NCBI RefSeq assembly: GCF_024347515.1
Contig: NZ_AP025492.1
Span: 186,001 to 250,000, forward strand
Reading direction: 5' to 3'
From: Vibrio gigantis
Lineage (GTDB): Bacteria; Pseudomonadota; Gammaproteobacteria; Enterobacterales; Vibrionaceae
Length of the DNA: 64,000 nucleotides
Both the position numbers and the translations under genes were made by a program. Numbering within the stretch: the stretch's first letter is position 1; each line of letters starts with the position of its first letter. Below the pieces are notes generated by a model that saw nothing but the letters and a program-made list of their open reading frames with translations, made no database searches and was not told the DNA's origin. Below are positions 52,736 to 63,037 of this stretch, piece after piece.

Positions 52736-54172
52736 ATGATAAATGTAGCATTATATTCTGCAATTAAAAGAAGCGTTTCAGGACGGTTGTTGGTTTACAT
52801 CATTCAGTTTTTTGCTTTAGCTTTATATGCGCGTTTATTTACCCCGGAAGAGTTTGGGGTTATCGCATCAATTCAAGTTTTTGTTGTTTTTTTTCAAACT
52901 ATTGCTGATATAGGCTTTGGACCTGCAATTATCAATCAACGTAAGTTTGATGAGAATCAACGAAATGGTGTCTTTACCTTTACAGCCCTATTTGGTTTTT
53001 CTTTAGCTATCGCATTTTACTTATTTTCATTCATACTGAATGTGTTCTATGGCGGCTATGACTATCAAAATATTGCAGCGATAGTTTGCGTATCAGTGTT
53101 TTTTAATTCCTTAAACATTGTGCCGATGACCGCTATGAATAAGGATGTGAAATTTTTACGTATAGCAATGAACGATGTATTGGTGGAGATTTTTACTTTT
53201 TTTGTAGTTTATTCTCTGTCTAATTTAAACATTGGTGTGTTAGCCCTTGCATCTCGCTCAGCTGTACAAGCAGTATTAAGGTTCTCTTTTACGTGGCTAT
53301 CATCAATAAAAACTAGTATAGGTAGACCAAAGTTTGGCATTGAGTTATATCATATAAATTCAATATTGGGGTTTTCATTGTATCAATTTGGATTTAACTT
53401 TATTAACTACTTTTCTAGGAATTTAGATAATATTTTGGTTGCAAAGTATTTTGGTATGAATTCTGTAGGAGTATATGAAAAATCGTATCAATTGATGAGG
53501 TATCCATTGATGGTAACTACATTTGCTATGACACCTGCAATCCAGCCTATTTTGACAAGATACAGATCTGACATATGTATGATTATAAGAGAACATAATA
53601 AATTAACATCCAGGTTGTTAGCGTTGGCTCTTCCTGTCAGTTTTTTCTTATATATTAATAGCAAAAATGTTACATTAATTCTCTTTGGAGAACAATGGTC
53701 GTCTGTTATACCTCTAATTGAAATTTTTTCTTTTATCATTCCTTTACAGGCTGTATTATCAACCTCGGGGTCTTTTTTTCAGGTAATGAATAAGCCTAAT
53801 TTGATGTTTATTTCAGGAGTAATATCCGCAGTTATAAACGTCTTAGCAATATCTGCAGGTGTTTTCTTGGGCGAAACAATATATGTGGCTTTATGTTTAG
53901 TAGTATCTTTTAGCATCAATTTTTTTCAAACATACTTCATATTATTCAAATTTTGCTTTGAGCATAGCTCTGTGGATTTTTATTTACGTTTAGGTAAGAC
54001 TGTTTTAGTTATGCTTCTCCCTATTGCAGTATACATTATAATAAATAGTACGATAATTGTTGATTTTAACATGTCTATTATCTTCGATATTCTAGCGAAT
54101 GCCATTTGTGGTGTGTTTTCATTAATCATATTTTTAAGTTTGATAAAAAGAAAAATCATTGAAGATATATAG
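52736..54172 (+). CDS. wzx: Polysaccharide flippase (Wzx, MOP superfamily)
   Basis: 478 aa from ATG 52736; an upstream TTG at 52691 is less likely, as the sequence before Met16 is not membrane-like. About 12-14 hydrophobic segments; the family N terminus SAIKRSVSGRLLVYIIQFFA and ARLFTPEEFGVIASIQVF match Wzx/RfbX-type lipopolysaccharide biosynthesis proteins (MATE-like). It moves the undecaprenyl-linked repeat unit across the inner membrane. The only flippase in the window. Confidence 0.85.
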   Translation: MINVALYSAIKRSVSGRLLVYIIQFFALALYARLFTPEEFGVIASIQVFVVFFQTIADIGFGPAIINQRKFDENQRNGVFTFTALFGFSLAIAFYLFSFILNVFYGGYDYQNIAAIVCVSVFFNSLNIVPMTAMNKDVKFLRIAMNDVLVEIFTFFVVYSLSNLNIGVLALASRSAVQAVLRFSFTWLSSIKTSIGRPKFGIELYHINSILGFSLYQFGFNFINYFSRNLDNILVAKYFGMNSVGVYEKSYQLMRYPLMVTTFAMTPAIQPILTRYRSDICMIIREHNKLTSRLLALALPVSFFLYINSKNVTLILFGEQWSSVIPLIEIFSFIIPLQAVLSTSGSFFQVMNKPNLMFISGVISAVINVLAISAGVFLGETIYVALCLVVSFSINFFQTYFILFKFCFEHSSVDFYLRLGKTVLVMLLPIAVYIIINSTIIVDFNMSIIFDILANAICGVFSLIIFLSLIKRKIIEDI

Positions 54173-54690
54173 GTCCATATTATTATATGTAGTCTATCTT
54201 TTATGTCTCAGATGTTAAAAATTGAAGTTTACTACAATTATCAACCTCAATTATTTAAGGTATAGGCATTAGATAAAGATATTACATAATTGGAATTATG
54301 CCATTTCTTAAACCCTTGATACGAAGGGGGGGGAATCAAATTATTACAGATTTAGAGTCGTTCATGAATTTAACTTAGAACATGGATAAAGCTATAGGAA
54401 TGCTTAGGCTTTTGATATTGAATATAATGACCATCTTGGGGTTTGTAGCTATTTCTTATTTTATTGAGTAATAACTCGGTTAAAATAAAACTCGTTAAGT
54501 ATTAAGTCTCGGGATGATGGGAATTATGTTATCAAAAAAACGGATTATAAAAAACGTTCACATATGGTTTGAACTATTATCTATTTATAAGTTTGACTAT
54601 TAGAGAATGGATCTTCAATGAATTATATTTGAATTTTTTCGAAATCAATTTTTCAGATGTATAAATTGAATTGTAACTTAAGGTGTAGTT
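54173..54690. other. AT-rich spacer with possible gene remains
   Basis: 518 bp. Contains a run of eight G at 54326-54333 inside a short frame (ATG near 54300, MPFLKPLIRRGGNQIITDLE then stop) and a second short frame (MDKAIGMLRLLILNIMTI). Neither is recognisable. It may be the remains of a deleted or shifted gene. Confidence 0.35.
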
Positions 54691-55533
54691 ATGAAACTAG
54701 TATCGGTTTATATACCGACCAAAGACCGCCACGACCTTCTTGAACGGGCTGTATTATCAGTACTTAATCAAACTTATAAGAATATAGAGTTGATTATTGT
54801 TAATGATGGAGGTGCAAGTGTTAAGACGGAAAGGTTGAAGCCTTACTTCTCTCTTTTTAAATCCTGTCAGATTATTGAACTTGATCAATCAGTAGGGGCT
54901 CCAGCTGCTAGGAATATTGCAATTGAAAATGCAAATGGATATTTTATTTCTGGCTTAGATGATGATGATTACTTTTTGCAAGATCGGATTAGTTATTTCG
55001 TTGAGGAATGGGATAATAAATATGCATTTCTTTCTGCTAGAACCAAAATTGAAGGATATGATAATTTTAACTTTATTAAAGATGCAATTATAAGAAAAAA
55101 AAGAGTTTTTTCCTATGAATCATTTTTTGATGAAAATGTGTCCGGTAACCAAATTTTTACTTTAACAAAGCGCCTAAGAGAAAACAAATTCGATGTGTCT
55201 TTACCAGCGCTACAAGATTTTGAATTATGGTTTAGATTAAGTAAAGTGCATGGTGAATTTTTAAGTTTGAAGAAAAGAACACAAGTTATTGATATAGGAC
55301 ATGGCTTGTCTAGAATAACAAACTTAGACAGAAGAGATGCTGCATTGCAAAAAGTAATAGATAAACATCAACTTGGCATTGATGACTTCAAGTGTTTGAG
55401 GTTGTACTGGAAAGTGGAATTTGGTATTAATCTATCTTTAAAAGATTGTTTGTTTTTGATCGAAAAGTTAAGATTCAAATTGCTTTTTGTTAGTTTTTTT
55501 AGGAAGTTAATGAATACTGGCTCCTTAGGTTGA
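54691..55533 (+). CDS. Glycosyltransferase family 2
   Basis: 280 aa. N-terminal VSVYIPTKDRHDLLERAVLS, VLNQTYKNIELIIVNDGG, and the acidic metal site SGLDDDDYFLQDRI (about residues 89-102), followed by LQDFELWFRLSK, a common acceptor-side GT2 motif. Cytoplasmic. 22 bp before the next GT4 start. Donor unknown. Confidence 0.83.
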   Translation: MKLVSVYIPTKDRHDLLERAVLSVLNQTYKNIELIIVNDGGASVKTERLKPYFSLFKSCQIIELDQSVGAPAARNIAIENANGYFISGLDDDDYFLQDRISYFVEEWDNKYAFLSARTKIEGYDNFNFIKDAIIRKKRVFSYESFFDENVSGNQIFTLTKRLRENKFDVSLPALQDFELWFRLSKVHGEFLSLKKRTQVIDIGHGLSRITNLDRRDAALQKVIDKHQLGIDDFKCLRLYWKVEFGINLSLKDCLFLIEKLRFKLLFVSFFRKLMNTGSLG

Positions 55534-55555
55534 TCTTATATTTTTGTGGTTAGTT

Positions 55556-56599
55556 ATGGAAAATGTTAGTTTTTTTATACCCCAATTAACACTTGGGGGC
55601 GTTAGTTCAGTGACAAAGAAAATAGCAAAGGGTATTATACCAAATGTTAAGAATGTTTATATATTAACATTGAAAAAACCAAGTTATGAATCCCTATATA
55701 GTGTGCCAGAGGGTATAAGAGTTATCACTCTATCTAATTTCTTTTCTTTCTGTAAAGTATTGAAAAAAAGTAAGATGGTTTTCCCTCCATCGTATCATTC
55801 TGTAATACTATCGTTAATGATTTACATGTTCTTTGGTAAAAAAAGTGTTTTTATTTTTGATCGATGTATTTCCTCTTTGATAAATGGTGGGCTATATTCA
55901 AAGTTGTATTACTTTTCAATGAAACTACTTGTACCAATATCGTGTCGTATTGTTTTTACATATAAGCTTGCATTCGAAGAGTTTAAAAATCAATATTCTA
56001 GCCACAAACATAAGGCGGTATTAATTTATTACCCTGTTGACGAAAACTTCTTTTCTGCAAACTCTAATACAGGAGTTAATAAGAATATAGACATATTATA
56101 TGCAGGGCGCCTTGAAGAAGAAAAAGGGGTTATTTATCTGATCAAAGCGATTGAAATTATACAAAAGAAAAACTCAGATATAAAATTAACAATTCTTGGC
56201 TCTGGTTCTCAGTCTGTTTTTTTGCAAGACTATTGTAAGATAAATCATATAAATAATGTGGATTTTATCGGTGAGGTTAATAATGTACATGATTATATGC
56301 TCAGATCCAAAGTGTTTGTATTGCCCTCAATTTCGGAAGGTTGTGCTAGTGTCATTAAGGAATGTATCGTCTCAAACCTTCCAGTAGTAGTGACAAGTGT
56401 TGATACAGGTGGGCCACAAGAAGCAATCGGCCATGGTGAATTTGGAGAAATCTCGGAGATAAAGTGCCCACAAAGCTTGGCAGTAAATATAGAGATCGCA
56501 TTGAATAAGCGTTATAATCAAGATTTTAGAAGTTCAGTGATGGTTACATCTAGAGTTGAATATGCAGGCCAAAAATATATAGAGTTGTTAAGATTATGA
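55556..56599 (+). CDS. Glycosyltransferase family 4
   Basis: 347 aa from ATG 55556; TTG at 55544 is the alternative. N-terminal PQLTLGGVSSVTKKIAKGI, YAGRLEEEKGVIYLIKAIEI opens the donor lobe, and SEGCASVIKECIVSNLPVVV holds the E-x7-E motif. Cytoplasmic GT-B enzyme. Its stop overlaps the next start by 4 bases. Confidence 0.82.
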   Translation: MENVSFFIPQLTLGGVSSVTKKIAKGIIPNVKNVYILTLKKPSYESLYSVPEGIRVITLSNFFSFCKVLKKSKMVFPPSYHSVILSLMIYMFFGKKSVFIFDRCISSLINGGLYSKLYYFSMKLLVPISCRIVFTYKLAFEEFKNQYSSHKHKAVLIYYPVDENFFSANSNTGVNKNIDILYAGRLEEEKGVIYLIKAIEIIQKKNSDIKLTILGSGSQSVFLQDYCKINHINNVDFIGEVNNVHDYMLRSKVFVLPSISEGCASVIKECIVSNLPVVVTSVDTGGPQEAIGHGEFGEISEIKCPQSLAVNIEIALNKRYNQDFRSSVMVTSRVEYAGQKYIELLRL

Positions 56600-57519
56600 A
56601 AACGCTATTAATCATCCCCTACATCGGTAAGTTAAATATTGATTCGTTAGAGTCGCTTAAATCGTTGTTAAAAAATAGTTTCATTGATGTGTTGCTGCTT
56701 ACAGATGATGAAGACTTTCTGACGACAAAGTTGGAAAGTAATAATTTAAAAACTACTTATATAAACTTACAGGCCATCGATGAGTTGCTTTTAAAAAAGC
56801 TAAATGTTGGAGTAAGTTTAAAAAATCCTTATAAGTTGTGTGATTTTAGACCTTTCTTTTGGTTGGTTTTTCAAGATTTTTTTGATATTGCAGATTATGA
56901 CTATATCGGGCACTGCGATTTAGATGTTTTATATGGAAATTTATATCCATACTTTCACTCTGATTCTAATAGTTTATTACCAAATGTAATCGGAGCTAAT
57001 GGTCACTTTTGTGTGTATGATCGTAAAGTTCGAGAACTATTATCTTCAAAATTGGCTAATAGAGATATCAACCGAATTGTCTCGATGATTTTCTCTTCAA
57101 ATAAATGTTTTGCGTTTGATGAATTTAAGTTTTTTCATGTATTGCTAAAACATTTTGTAGCAAGAAATCAAGTTAAATGGGATAAGTCAATCTCAAATGA
57201 TTGTGTCGATTTATCTTATTACAATGAATACCTCTATTGTAATAATCGAAAAGACTATATGTTAGAGTTTAATATTAAACAAGGTGAAATTATAAGTAAA
57301 TTTCAACGTGGTGGTCACATAGAAGTACCTTACGTTCATTTTCAGAAGAGAAGAATGTCTAACCAGGTTAATTCTACTTTTTGTTCTAAAAAAGTCACTC
57401 GACTTAGGTCGTACCAGTATACCGCTAGAGTGTTATTGAAGCGGATAAAAGCAAAGCTATTTATTGAATCAACTTTACGTAAGTTTATTTATTCAAAAAG
57501 GTTTACTCGGTTACTATGA
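56596..57519 (+). CDS. DUF6625-type putative glycosyltransferase
   Basis: 307 aa. The stretch NPYKLCDFRPFFWLVFQDFF and DYIGHCDLDVLYGNLYPYF (a D-x-D site near residues 107-109) matches a family of uncharacterised proteins found in surface-polysaccharide loci. The DLD motif and length suggest a GT-A-like transferase, but no function has been shown to my knowledge. Overlaps both neighbours by 4 bases, so it is fully embedded in the operon. Confidence 0.65.
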   Translation: MKTLLIIPYIGKLNIDSLESLKSLLKNSFIDVLLLTDDEDFLTTKLESNNLKTTYINLQAIDELLLKKLNVGVSLKNPYKLCDFRPFFWLVFQDFFDIADYDYIGHCDLDVLYGNLYPYFHSDSNSLLPNVIGANGHFCVYDRKVRELLSSKLANRDINRIVSMIFSSNKCFAFDEFKFFHVLLKHFVARNQVKWDKSISNDCVDLSYYNEYLYCNNRKDYMLEFNIKQGEIISKFQRGGHIEVPYVHFQKRRMSNQVNSTFCSKKVTRLRSYQYTARVLLKRIKAKLFIESTLRKFIYSKRFTRLL

Positions 57520-58397
57520 ATAGAAAGACATTTATAGTTATATTATTATTGTTATCTTTGACTGGTTTGGTTTTGGGCTTTGGTCTTAAAGACTATGATC
57601 ATTTACTAACGCGTAATGAACTTAGCCTTCATACATTGATAATTCAATTCCTTAACCCACCATCAATAATTTTAATTTTATTTAACCTATTGATAATTTC
57701 CTATGCACTTTCTGTTGTATGTAATAAAAATATAATATTGTTCGTACTGCTTATTATTAATCCATTCTTATTAACTAACACATTCGATGCTTATAATAAG
57801 TTTGCTTTTATTGTTTTTTTTCTATTGTTGGTCGAATATATTTCTAGTAAAAGGAGAAACTTTGTTTATCTAACATCTTTTTTCTCAATACTTATTCACC
57901 CGACATTAGTCTTTTCTAATTATTATTACTTATTCTCTTCAAAGAAAAATATCAAGTATTTATTATTGATTTGTTTTTTTATTTTGTTGTCTTTTTCCTT
58001 TATCCATGATTACTTATTAGAATATAGTGACAAATACCAATCATTTATTAATAATGATGGAAGTATGGCAAACTTGTATGATGGCAACACAAAAGTATTG
58101 AAAGAGTTCTCTGATTTTAATTTTCAATCTATTGTTGCTAGATTTATTGCTTTTATCTTTCCATTTGGTTTTATTATTGATAGTAGTATTATATTTTTAA
58201 TTTTTGGATTCTACAACGTTGTAACTCTTGGTTTTCTATTTCTACAGTTACGATTTGAACATTTAATTACTCTTCTATTTACATATCTTGTGGTTGTAGT
58301 TGCTGTTGGTAATTTCGCAGTAGCTCAGAGGCACATGTTACCTATAATACTGTTTTTTGTAGTTATCAGTGATAGGAAACTAACGTTGAAGTTTTAA
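57516..58397 (+). CDS. Membrane protein, candidate O-unit polymerase Wzy
   Basis: 293 aa with about eight hydrophobic segments, Phe/Ile/Leu-rich, and one larger loop (about residues 165-200, YSDKYQSFINNDGSMANLYDGN) that could be the periplasmic loop. Wzy proteins are poorly conserved and are called by topology and position; this is the only other polytopic protein in the cluster. It is shorter than typical Wzy (about 400 aa), with an EpsG-like size. AT-rich. Confidence 0.5.
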   Translation: MNRKTFIVILLLLSLTGLVLGFGLKDYDHLLTRNELSLHTLIIQFLNPPSIILILFNLLIISYALSVVCNKNIILFVLLIINPFLLTNTFDAYNKFAFIVFFLLLVEYISSKRRNFVYLTSFFSILIHPTLVFSNYYYLFSSKKNIKYLLLICFFILLSFSFIHDYLLEYSDKYQSFINNDGSMANLYDGNTKVLKEFSDFNFQSIVARFIAFIFPFGFIIDSSIIFLIFGFYNVVTLGFLFLQLRFEHLITLLFTYLVVVVAVGNFAVAQRHMLPIILFFVVISDRKLTLKF

Positions 58398-58917
58398 CCT
58401 TACTTGGATTGAAAATTATTACCATCTAAAAGAATAAGTTAATATTTATTTTACAGAGTGATTGCTGATTAGAATCGATTTGCTTAATTCAATAATTATT
58501 CTATGTTTAATAGCTCTCCGCATAAGTTGAAATTGGTAGCAAATCTTGAAAATTAATTATTATGTTCAGTTGCTCAACCCTCAGCGACTCGACATTATGT
58601 ATAATTTATATATTGATGATTACTCATAGAGTGATAATTTGGTTGTTAATTTTTACCATATGAGTAAAGAATCTATGTTTATTTAGGTGATATTTGTGTT
58701 ATTGATAAGCGGAATTTTTAAAACACTTACTTTCCCTTTTTTAAGAACTGACGGTGCTGTAATTGGTATGTGAAATTAGAGGAGGTTGTTAGAAGAGTCG
58801 TATGAATACGTAGTGTCTATCTTTGTCATTATAGGCTATTTAGACGCTAAAGTCCAAATTCCTTAGCTTGCTGTTTTCAAAATTCTCGTGTTTGTTAGAT
58901 TTTAATTTAGGTTTCTT
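58398..58917. other. AT-rich spacer, no gene seen
   Basis: 520 bp with stops in all frames. A short frame (LISGIFKTLTFPFLRTDGAV at about 58697-58756) might be the end of a lost gene, but I cannot assign it. The junction marks the change from very AT-rich DNA to normal base composition. Confidence 0.4.
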
Positions 58918-60021
58918 ATGGTTGTTGAAAACAAAAAAATACTATTTGTATTAACCCGCTCTGACGTGATCGGAGGTGCGGGAGTTCATATGTTTGAACT
59001 GGTTCGTGCATGTTTAAAGAAAGGCTATACAGTTAAAGTCGCAATTGGAGGTAAGGGACTTTTTTATCAACAATTAGTTGATAAGGGGATTGATGTCGTG
59101 TCGTTAGATTATTTGGTTAGGCCAATGAATGTGTTATATGACATCCTAGCGATTAGAGAGATCAATCATTTATTATTGGAGTATAAGCCAGACTTAATAC
59201 ATGCACACTCAGCCAAAGCAGGTCTTGTATCGAGAGTCTCGGGAAAAATAAATAAAATAAGAACAATATATACTGTTCATGGTTGGCCCTTTACTAATGG
59301 GATCGTCGGTATTAAGAAGTTCTTATTTCTGAATGTCGAGAAAGCTATGATGTTTTTATCGGATCGTATAATCACAGTTTCTCATTATGACCTTAGTTTG
59401 GCAAAGAAGCATAAATTCCCTCGTTGTGAATATATTGTTCCAATTCACAACGGAGTTCCTAGGCCTGAACTAAAAAGAGAAAGCTATTTTAAAAATGGCA
59501 AGTTGAATATGGTAATGGTCGCAAGGTTTGACAAGCAAAAAAATCAAGAGTTACTCATTCAATCTCTATCAGGGTTACTTGGAGATAACTGGACTCTAGA
59601 CTTTATCGGTGATGGACCAAGCATCAGTTCTTGTAAGCAATTGGTCAAATCTCTAGGTTTAGAAAATAATATTAATTTTTCAGGATTTTCTACTGAAGTT
59701 AATAAAAAGCTCGTTGAGTCAGACCTTTTCTTATTAATATCCAACTGGGAAGGCTTACCTTTAACAATAATAGAAGCGATGGCACTGGAAATGCCCGTTA
59801 TAGCCTCTAATGTTGGAGGTGTTTCTGAGTTGATTTCAGATGGGGTGAATGGCTTTTTAGTTTCTGAACAGAAAAGTATTACTGAAGCCATTAACTATTA
59901 TATCGAAAATGGTAATAAAATTTTAGAACATGGTGAAGAGTCATTAAAATCCTTTAACAGTAACTTTGATGTTAATTTGATGTTGAGTAGGACGTTTGAC
60001 GTTTACGAGGAAAAATTTTGA
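58918..60021 (+). CDS. Glycosyltransferase family 4
   Basis: 367 aa. N-terminal TRSDVIGGAGVHMFELVRAC, HAHSAKAGLVSRVSG, VHGWPFTNG, then MVARFDKQKNQELLIQSL and the E-x7-E motif EGLPLTIIEAMALEMPVIAS (about residues 281-300). It resembles the GT4 enzymes that add the second sugar to undecaprenyl-PP-linked QuiNAc or FucNAc. It overlaps the next gene by 4 bases in a subcluster with the initiating transferase. Confidence 0.83.
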   Translation: MVVENKKILFVLTRSDVIGGAGVHMFELVRACLKKGYTVKVAIGGKGLFYQQLVDKGIDVVSLDYLVRPMNVLYDILAIREINHLLLEYKPDLIHAHSAKAGLVSRVSGKINKIRTIYTVHGWPFTNGIVGIKKFLFLNVEKAMMFLSDRIITVSHYDLSLAKKHKFPRCEYIVPIHNGVPRPELKRESYFKNGKLNMVMVARFDKQKNQELLIQSLSGLLGDNWTLDFIGDGPSISSCKQLVKSLGLENNINFSGFSTEVNKKLVESDLFLLISNWEGLPLTIIEAMALEMPVIASNVGGVSELISDGVNGFLVSEQKSITEAINYYIENGNKILEHGEESLKSFNSNFDVNLMLSRTFDVYEEKF

Positions 60022-60935
60022 TACTTTTAACAGGTTCATCTGGTTTTTTAGGCCGAGAAATATTATCCATTCTTAATCCTAACAGCGTTAAGGTTGTTAA
60101 AAGAGGGCAATCTAGCGTAATAGGATGTCAGGAGTCATACTCTATCGATAAACTAGATAGTAAAACAAATTGGAGTGGGGCTTTTAGTGGTGTTGATTGT
60201 GTATTGCATTTGGCAGCAGTCGCCCATAAGCATGACGAACTTAATACTACTTACGATGAGATAAATACACGTGGTACATTGAACCTAGCGCTGGCGGCTG
60301 CACATGCAGGCGTCAAACGGTTTGTATTTGTTAGCTCTATCGGCGTAAATGGTAGTACAACTAAGAACAATAAGTTTACTGTTGCTTCAAAGCCTAGTCC
60401 TCATAGCCACTATGCAAGATCCAAATATGAAGCTGAGGTTGGGCTTAAGAAAATTTCAGATGAAACCGGTTTGGAAATTGTGATTGTTCGACCGCCATTA
60501 GTGTATGGTCTAAATGCTCCTGGTAATTTCGGTATGTTAACTAAATTTATTCATAGATTTCCAATTTTGCCATTTGGTTTAGCTAGAAATCAAAGGGATT
60601 TTATTTCACTACCTAATTTGGCAGATTTACTTGTTGTTTGTACAAGTCACCCGAAAGCAGCTGGCCATACATTTCTAGCTAGTGATAATGACCCCGTTTC
60701 AATCAAAGAGTTAACCAATGCAATAGCTGACGGCTTAGGTAAGAGGGTTATCCAACTCCCAATACCGAAGTTTATTATGCATTTTCTAGGGAAGATGGCC
60801 GGAAAATCTACCGTTATAGATCAACTATTCGGTGATCTTCGGGTCGACTCCTCAAACTTAAGAGAAACCCTCGACTGGACACCTCCATTTACGATGAAGC
60901 AGGTTATGTCATCGTTACGCAACTCGGGAAAATAG
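60018..60935 (+). CDS. NAD-dependent 4-ketoreductase, WbpV-like
   Basis: 305 aa extended SDR. LTGSSGFLGREILSIL at residues 3-18, LHLAAVAHKHD, FVSSIGVNG and YARSKYEAEVGL (Tyr-x3-Lys). The HLAAVAHK and DFISLPNLADLL segments match WbpV-type enzymes that reduce the WbpM product to UDP-QuiNAc or UDP-FucNAc. The immediate neighbours (phosphoglycosyltransferase, WbpM-like dehydratase at 63038) fit that role. Confidence 0.72.
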   Translation: MILLTGSSGFLGREILSILNPNSVKVVKRGQSSVIGCQESYSIDKLDSKTNWSGAFSGVDCVLHLAAVAHKHDELNTTYDEINTRGTLNLALAAAHAGVKRFVFVSSIGVNGSTTKNNKFTVASKPSPHSHYARSKYEAEVGLKKISDETGLEIVIVRPPLVYGLNAPGNFGMLTKFIHRFPILPFGLARNQRDFISLPNLADLLVVCTSHPKAAGHTFLASDNDPVSIKELTNAIADGLGKRVIQLPIPKFIMHFLGKMAGKSTVIDQLFGDLRVDSSNLRETLDWTPPFTMKQVMSSLRNSGK

Positions 60936-60941
60936 ACCAAT

Positions 60942-61490
60942 ATGATACGAACACTAGATTTTCTCACGGCTTTCTTCGGTTTGCTTCTCCTTTGGCCTTT
61001 GTTTCTTATAGTCACTATTTTAGGCTTTTCTGATACCGGGGCTCCAATTTTTGTTCAAGAGCGAGTTGGGCGCAATAAAAAGCCATTCAAACTCATCAAA
61101 TTTCGTACTATGTCGGTGGAAACAAAATCTGTGGCTAGTCACTTAGCTAGTAATGCCTCGATTACTAAGCTAGGTGCATTTTTACGCAAGACTAAGATTG
61201 ATGAACTACCACAGCTTATCAACGTCGTTAAAGGTGAAATGAGCCTAGTTGGCCCGCGTCCAAACTTGTTCAATCAAGAAAAGTTGATTAAAGAGCGTGA
61301 TGTACTCGGCGTTTATGATGTATTACCAGGGATTACTGGTCTGGCGCAAGTACAAAATATCGACATGTCTACACCAGAGCTACTGGCAAAGACGGATAAA
61401 AAAATGATAGATACGCTGACTTTGAAAGATTACTTTAAGTATATTCTGATGACCGCTACAGGTAGTGGTTCTGGTGACGCAGTTAAGTAA
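60942..61490 (+). CDS. Initiating phosphoglycosyltransferase (PglC/WbaP-core type)
   Basis: 182 aa, minimal monotopic PGT. One N-terminal reentrant hydrophobic helix ([14 protein letters not shown]), then the conserved [20 protein letters not shown], the catalytic Asp-Glu pair in [20 protein letters not shown], and GPRPNL. It transfers a sugar-1-phosphate to undecaprenyl phosphate at the cytoplasmic face, beginning repeat-unit assembly. Small size (no WcaJ-like membrane domain) is typical for transferases using UDP-QuiNAc, FucNAc or diNAcBac. Confidence 0.88.
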   Translation: MIRTLDFLTAFFGLLLLWPLFLIVTILGFSDTGAPIFVQERVGRNKKPFKLIKFRTMSVETKSVASHLASNASITKLGAFLRKTKIDELPQLINVVKGEMSLVGPRPNLFNQEKLIKERDVLGVYDVLPGITGLAQVQNIDMSTPELLAKTDKKMIDTLTLKDYFKYILMTATGSGSGDAVK

Positions 61491-61550
61491 AAGATATCAT
61501 AGAACTTTATCTTTTTATTTATTTTAAATTATGAACATGTTTGGCTATTT

Positions 61551-62717
61551 ATGAAAATTGCAATTGCCGGTACAGGCTATGTAGGCTTATCAAATGCGAT
61601 GTTGTTGGCACAACATCATGACGTTATCGCAGTCGACATAGTCGAAAAGAAAGTTAAACTACTTAACGATAAACAATCTCCTATTATCGATGCTGAGATT
61701 GAAGACTTTTTGGCGAATAAACCTTTAAGCTTCACGGCAACACTAGATAAGCGTTTAGCTTATTCAAATGCAGAGTACGTTATCATCGCAACACCGACCG
61801 ATTATGATGTTGAAACTAACTACTTTAATACCTCTTCGGTCGAGTCTGTAATTAAAGATGTAATGGCGATCAACCCAAATGCAGTTATGGTGATCAAATC
61901 TACCGTGCCTGTGGGTTACACTGCACGTATTAAAGAAGAACTGGGGTGTGATAATTTACTGTTTTCTCCTGAGTTCTTGCGTGAAGGTAAGGCGCTTTAC
62001 GACAACTTATATCCTTCACGTATTATCGTGGGTGAACGTAGTGAAAGAGCTAAGATATTTGCTGACTTGTTGGTTGAAGGGGCACAGAAACAATATATTG
62101 ATGTCCTGTTTACGGACTCAACAGAAGCCGAAGCGGTAAAGCTATTTTCTAATACTTACTTGGCACTGCGTGTATCTTATTTCAATGAGTTAGATACTTA
62201 TGCTGAATCACATGGATTAGATTCTCGCCAAATTATTGAAGGGGTGAGCTTAGACCCGCGTATTGGTTCTCACTATAACAACCCTTCATTTGGTTATGGT
62301 GGTTACTGCCTACCAAAGGATACTAAACAACTGCGAGCGAACTACCAAGATGTTCCTAATGAAATCATTGGTGCAATTGTAGATGCGAACCGTACTCGGA
62401 AAGATTTTGTTGCAGAGTCAATTTTAAGCAAGAGGCCAAAACGTGTTGGTATCTACCGTCTTATCATGAAGTCTGGATCAGATAACTTCCGAGCATCGAG
62501 TATCCAAGGAGTGATGAAGCGTATCAAAGCAAAAGGTGTGGAAGTGGTAGTGTATGAGCCTGTTTTGAAAGACGATGAGTTTTTCCATTCAAAAGTCATA
62601 CGCGATCTGCAGGAATTTAAAGAAAGCTGCGATGTAATTGTATCAAACCGAATGGTTGATGAAATTAGAGATGCTGCAGACAAAGTTTATACGCGTGACT
62701 TGTTTGGTTCTGATTAA
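61551..62717 (+). CDS. ugd: UDP-glucose 6-dehydrogenase Ugd
   Basis: 388 aa. NAD motif [20 protein letters not shown] (residues 6-25), [24 protein letters not shown] and the catalytic cysteine in [15 protein letters not shown] (Cys near residue 251). It makes UDP-glucuronic acid from UDP-glucose. UDP-GlcA or a derivative is probably part of the capsule. A 60-bp gap with a weak AT-rich hairpin (61489-61513) precedes it. Confidence 0.94.
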   Translation: MKIAIAGTGYVGLSNAMLLAQHHDVIAVDIVEKKVKLLNDKQSPIIDAEIEDFLANKPLSFTATLDKRLAYSNAEYVIIATPTDYDVETNYFNTSSVESVIKDVMAINPNAVMVIKSTVPVGYTARIKEELGCDNLLFSPEFLREGKALYDNLYPSRIIVGERSERAKIFADLLVEGAQKQYIDVLFTDSTEAEAVKLFSNTYLALRVSYFNELDTYAESHGLDSRQIIEGVSLDPRIGSHYNNPSFGYGGYCLPKDTKQLRANYQDVPNEIIGAIVDANRTRKDFVAESILSKRPKRVGIYRLIMKSGSDNFRASSIQGVMKRIKAKGVEVVVYEPVLKDDEFFHSKVIRDLQEFKESCDVIVSNRMVDEIRDAADKVYTRDLFGSD

Positions 62718-63037
62718 TTTTTATTAATGGTGTGCGACCCATTGGGAGGAGGGACATTCTTGAAGCCTAACTCTGGTCAATTAATCATTACCTTACGATA
62801 TTACCAACTCAGGCGAGAGTTGAATGGTCGCTTAAAATCCTTTTTTGAAGTATCACTAAAATGCCTCAATAGGTTCCTGTTTGAGACTGTTGGGGCATTT
62901 GTTCACTATAAGTAAGCTTGCAGCGTGGTAAGATACTTTAATCATGGACTGGCTTTGTCTGTGAATGAACTTCACTTAGATATACTCTTTTAACATCCTC
63001 CTGGTACACATAAATACCAACAAATAAGAATAGATTT
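62718..63037. other. Intergenic with a hairpin terminator
   Basis: 320 bp. Imperfect 14-bp inverted repeat (62859-62872 with 62887-62900, two G.U pairs) forms a plausible terminator of the ugd transcript although the T-tract is weak. A 62-codon frame at 62727-62915 overlaps the hairpin and has no motif; not called. Confidence 0.5.

Noticed and set aside
61489..61513. Short AT hairpin before ugd as a terminator
   Set aside because: Only 7 A/T-rich base pairs; too weak to claim, so it is only mentioned in the ugd entry.
62727..62915. 62-codon frame after ugd
   Set aside because: Overlaps a hairpin that probably ends the ugd transcript; no motif.
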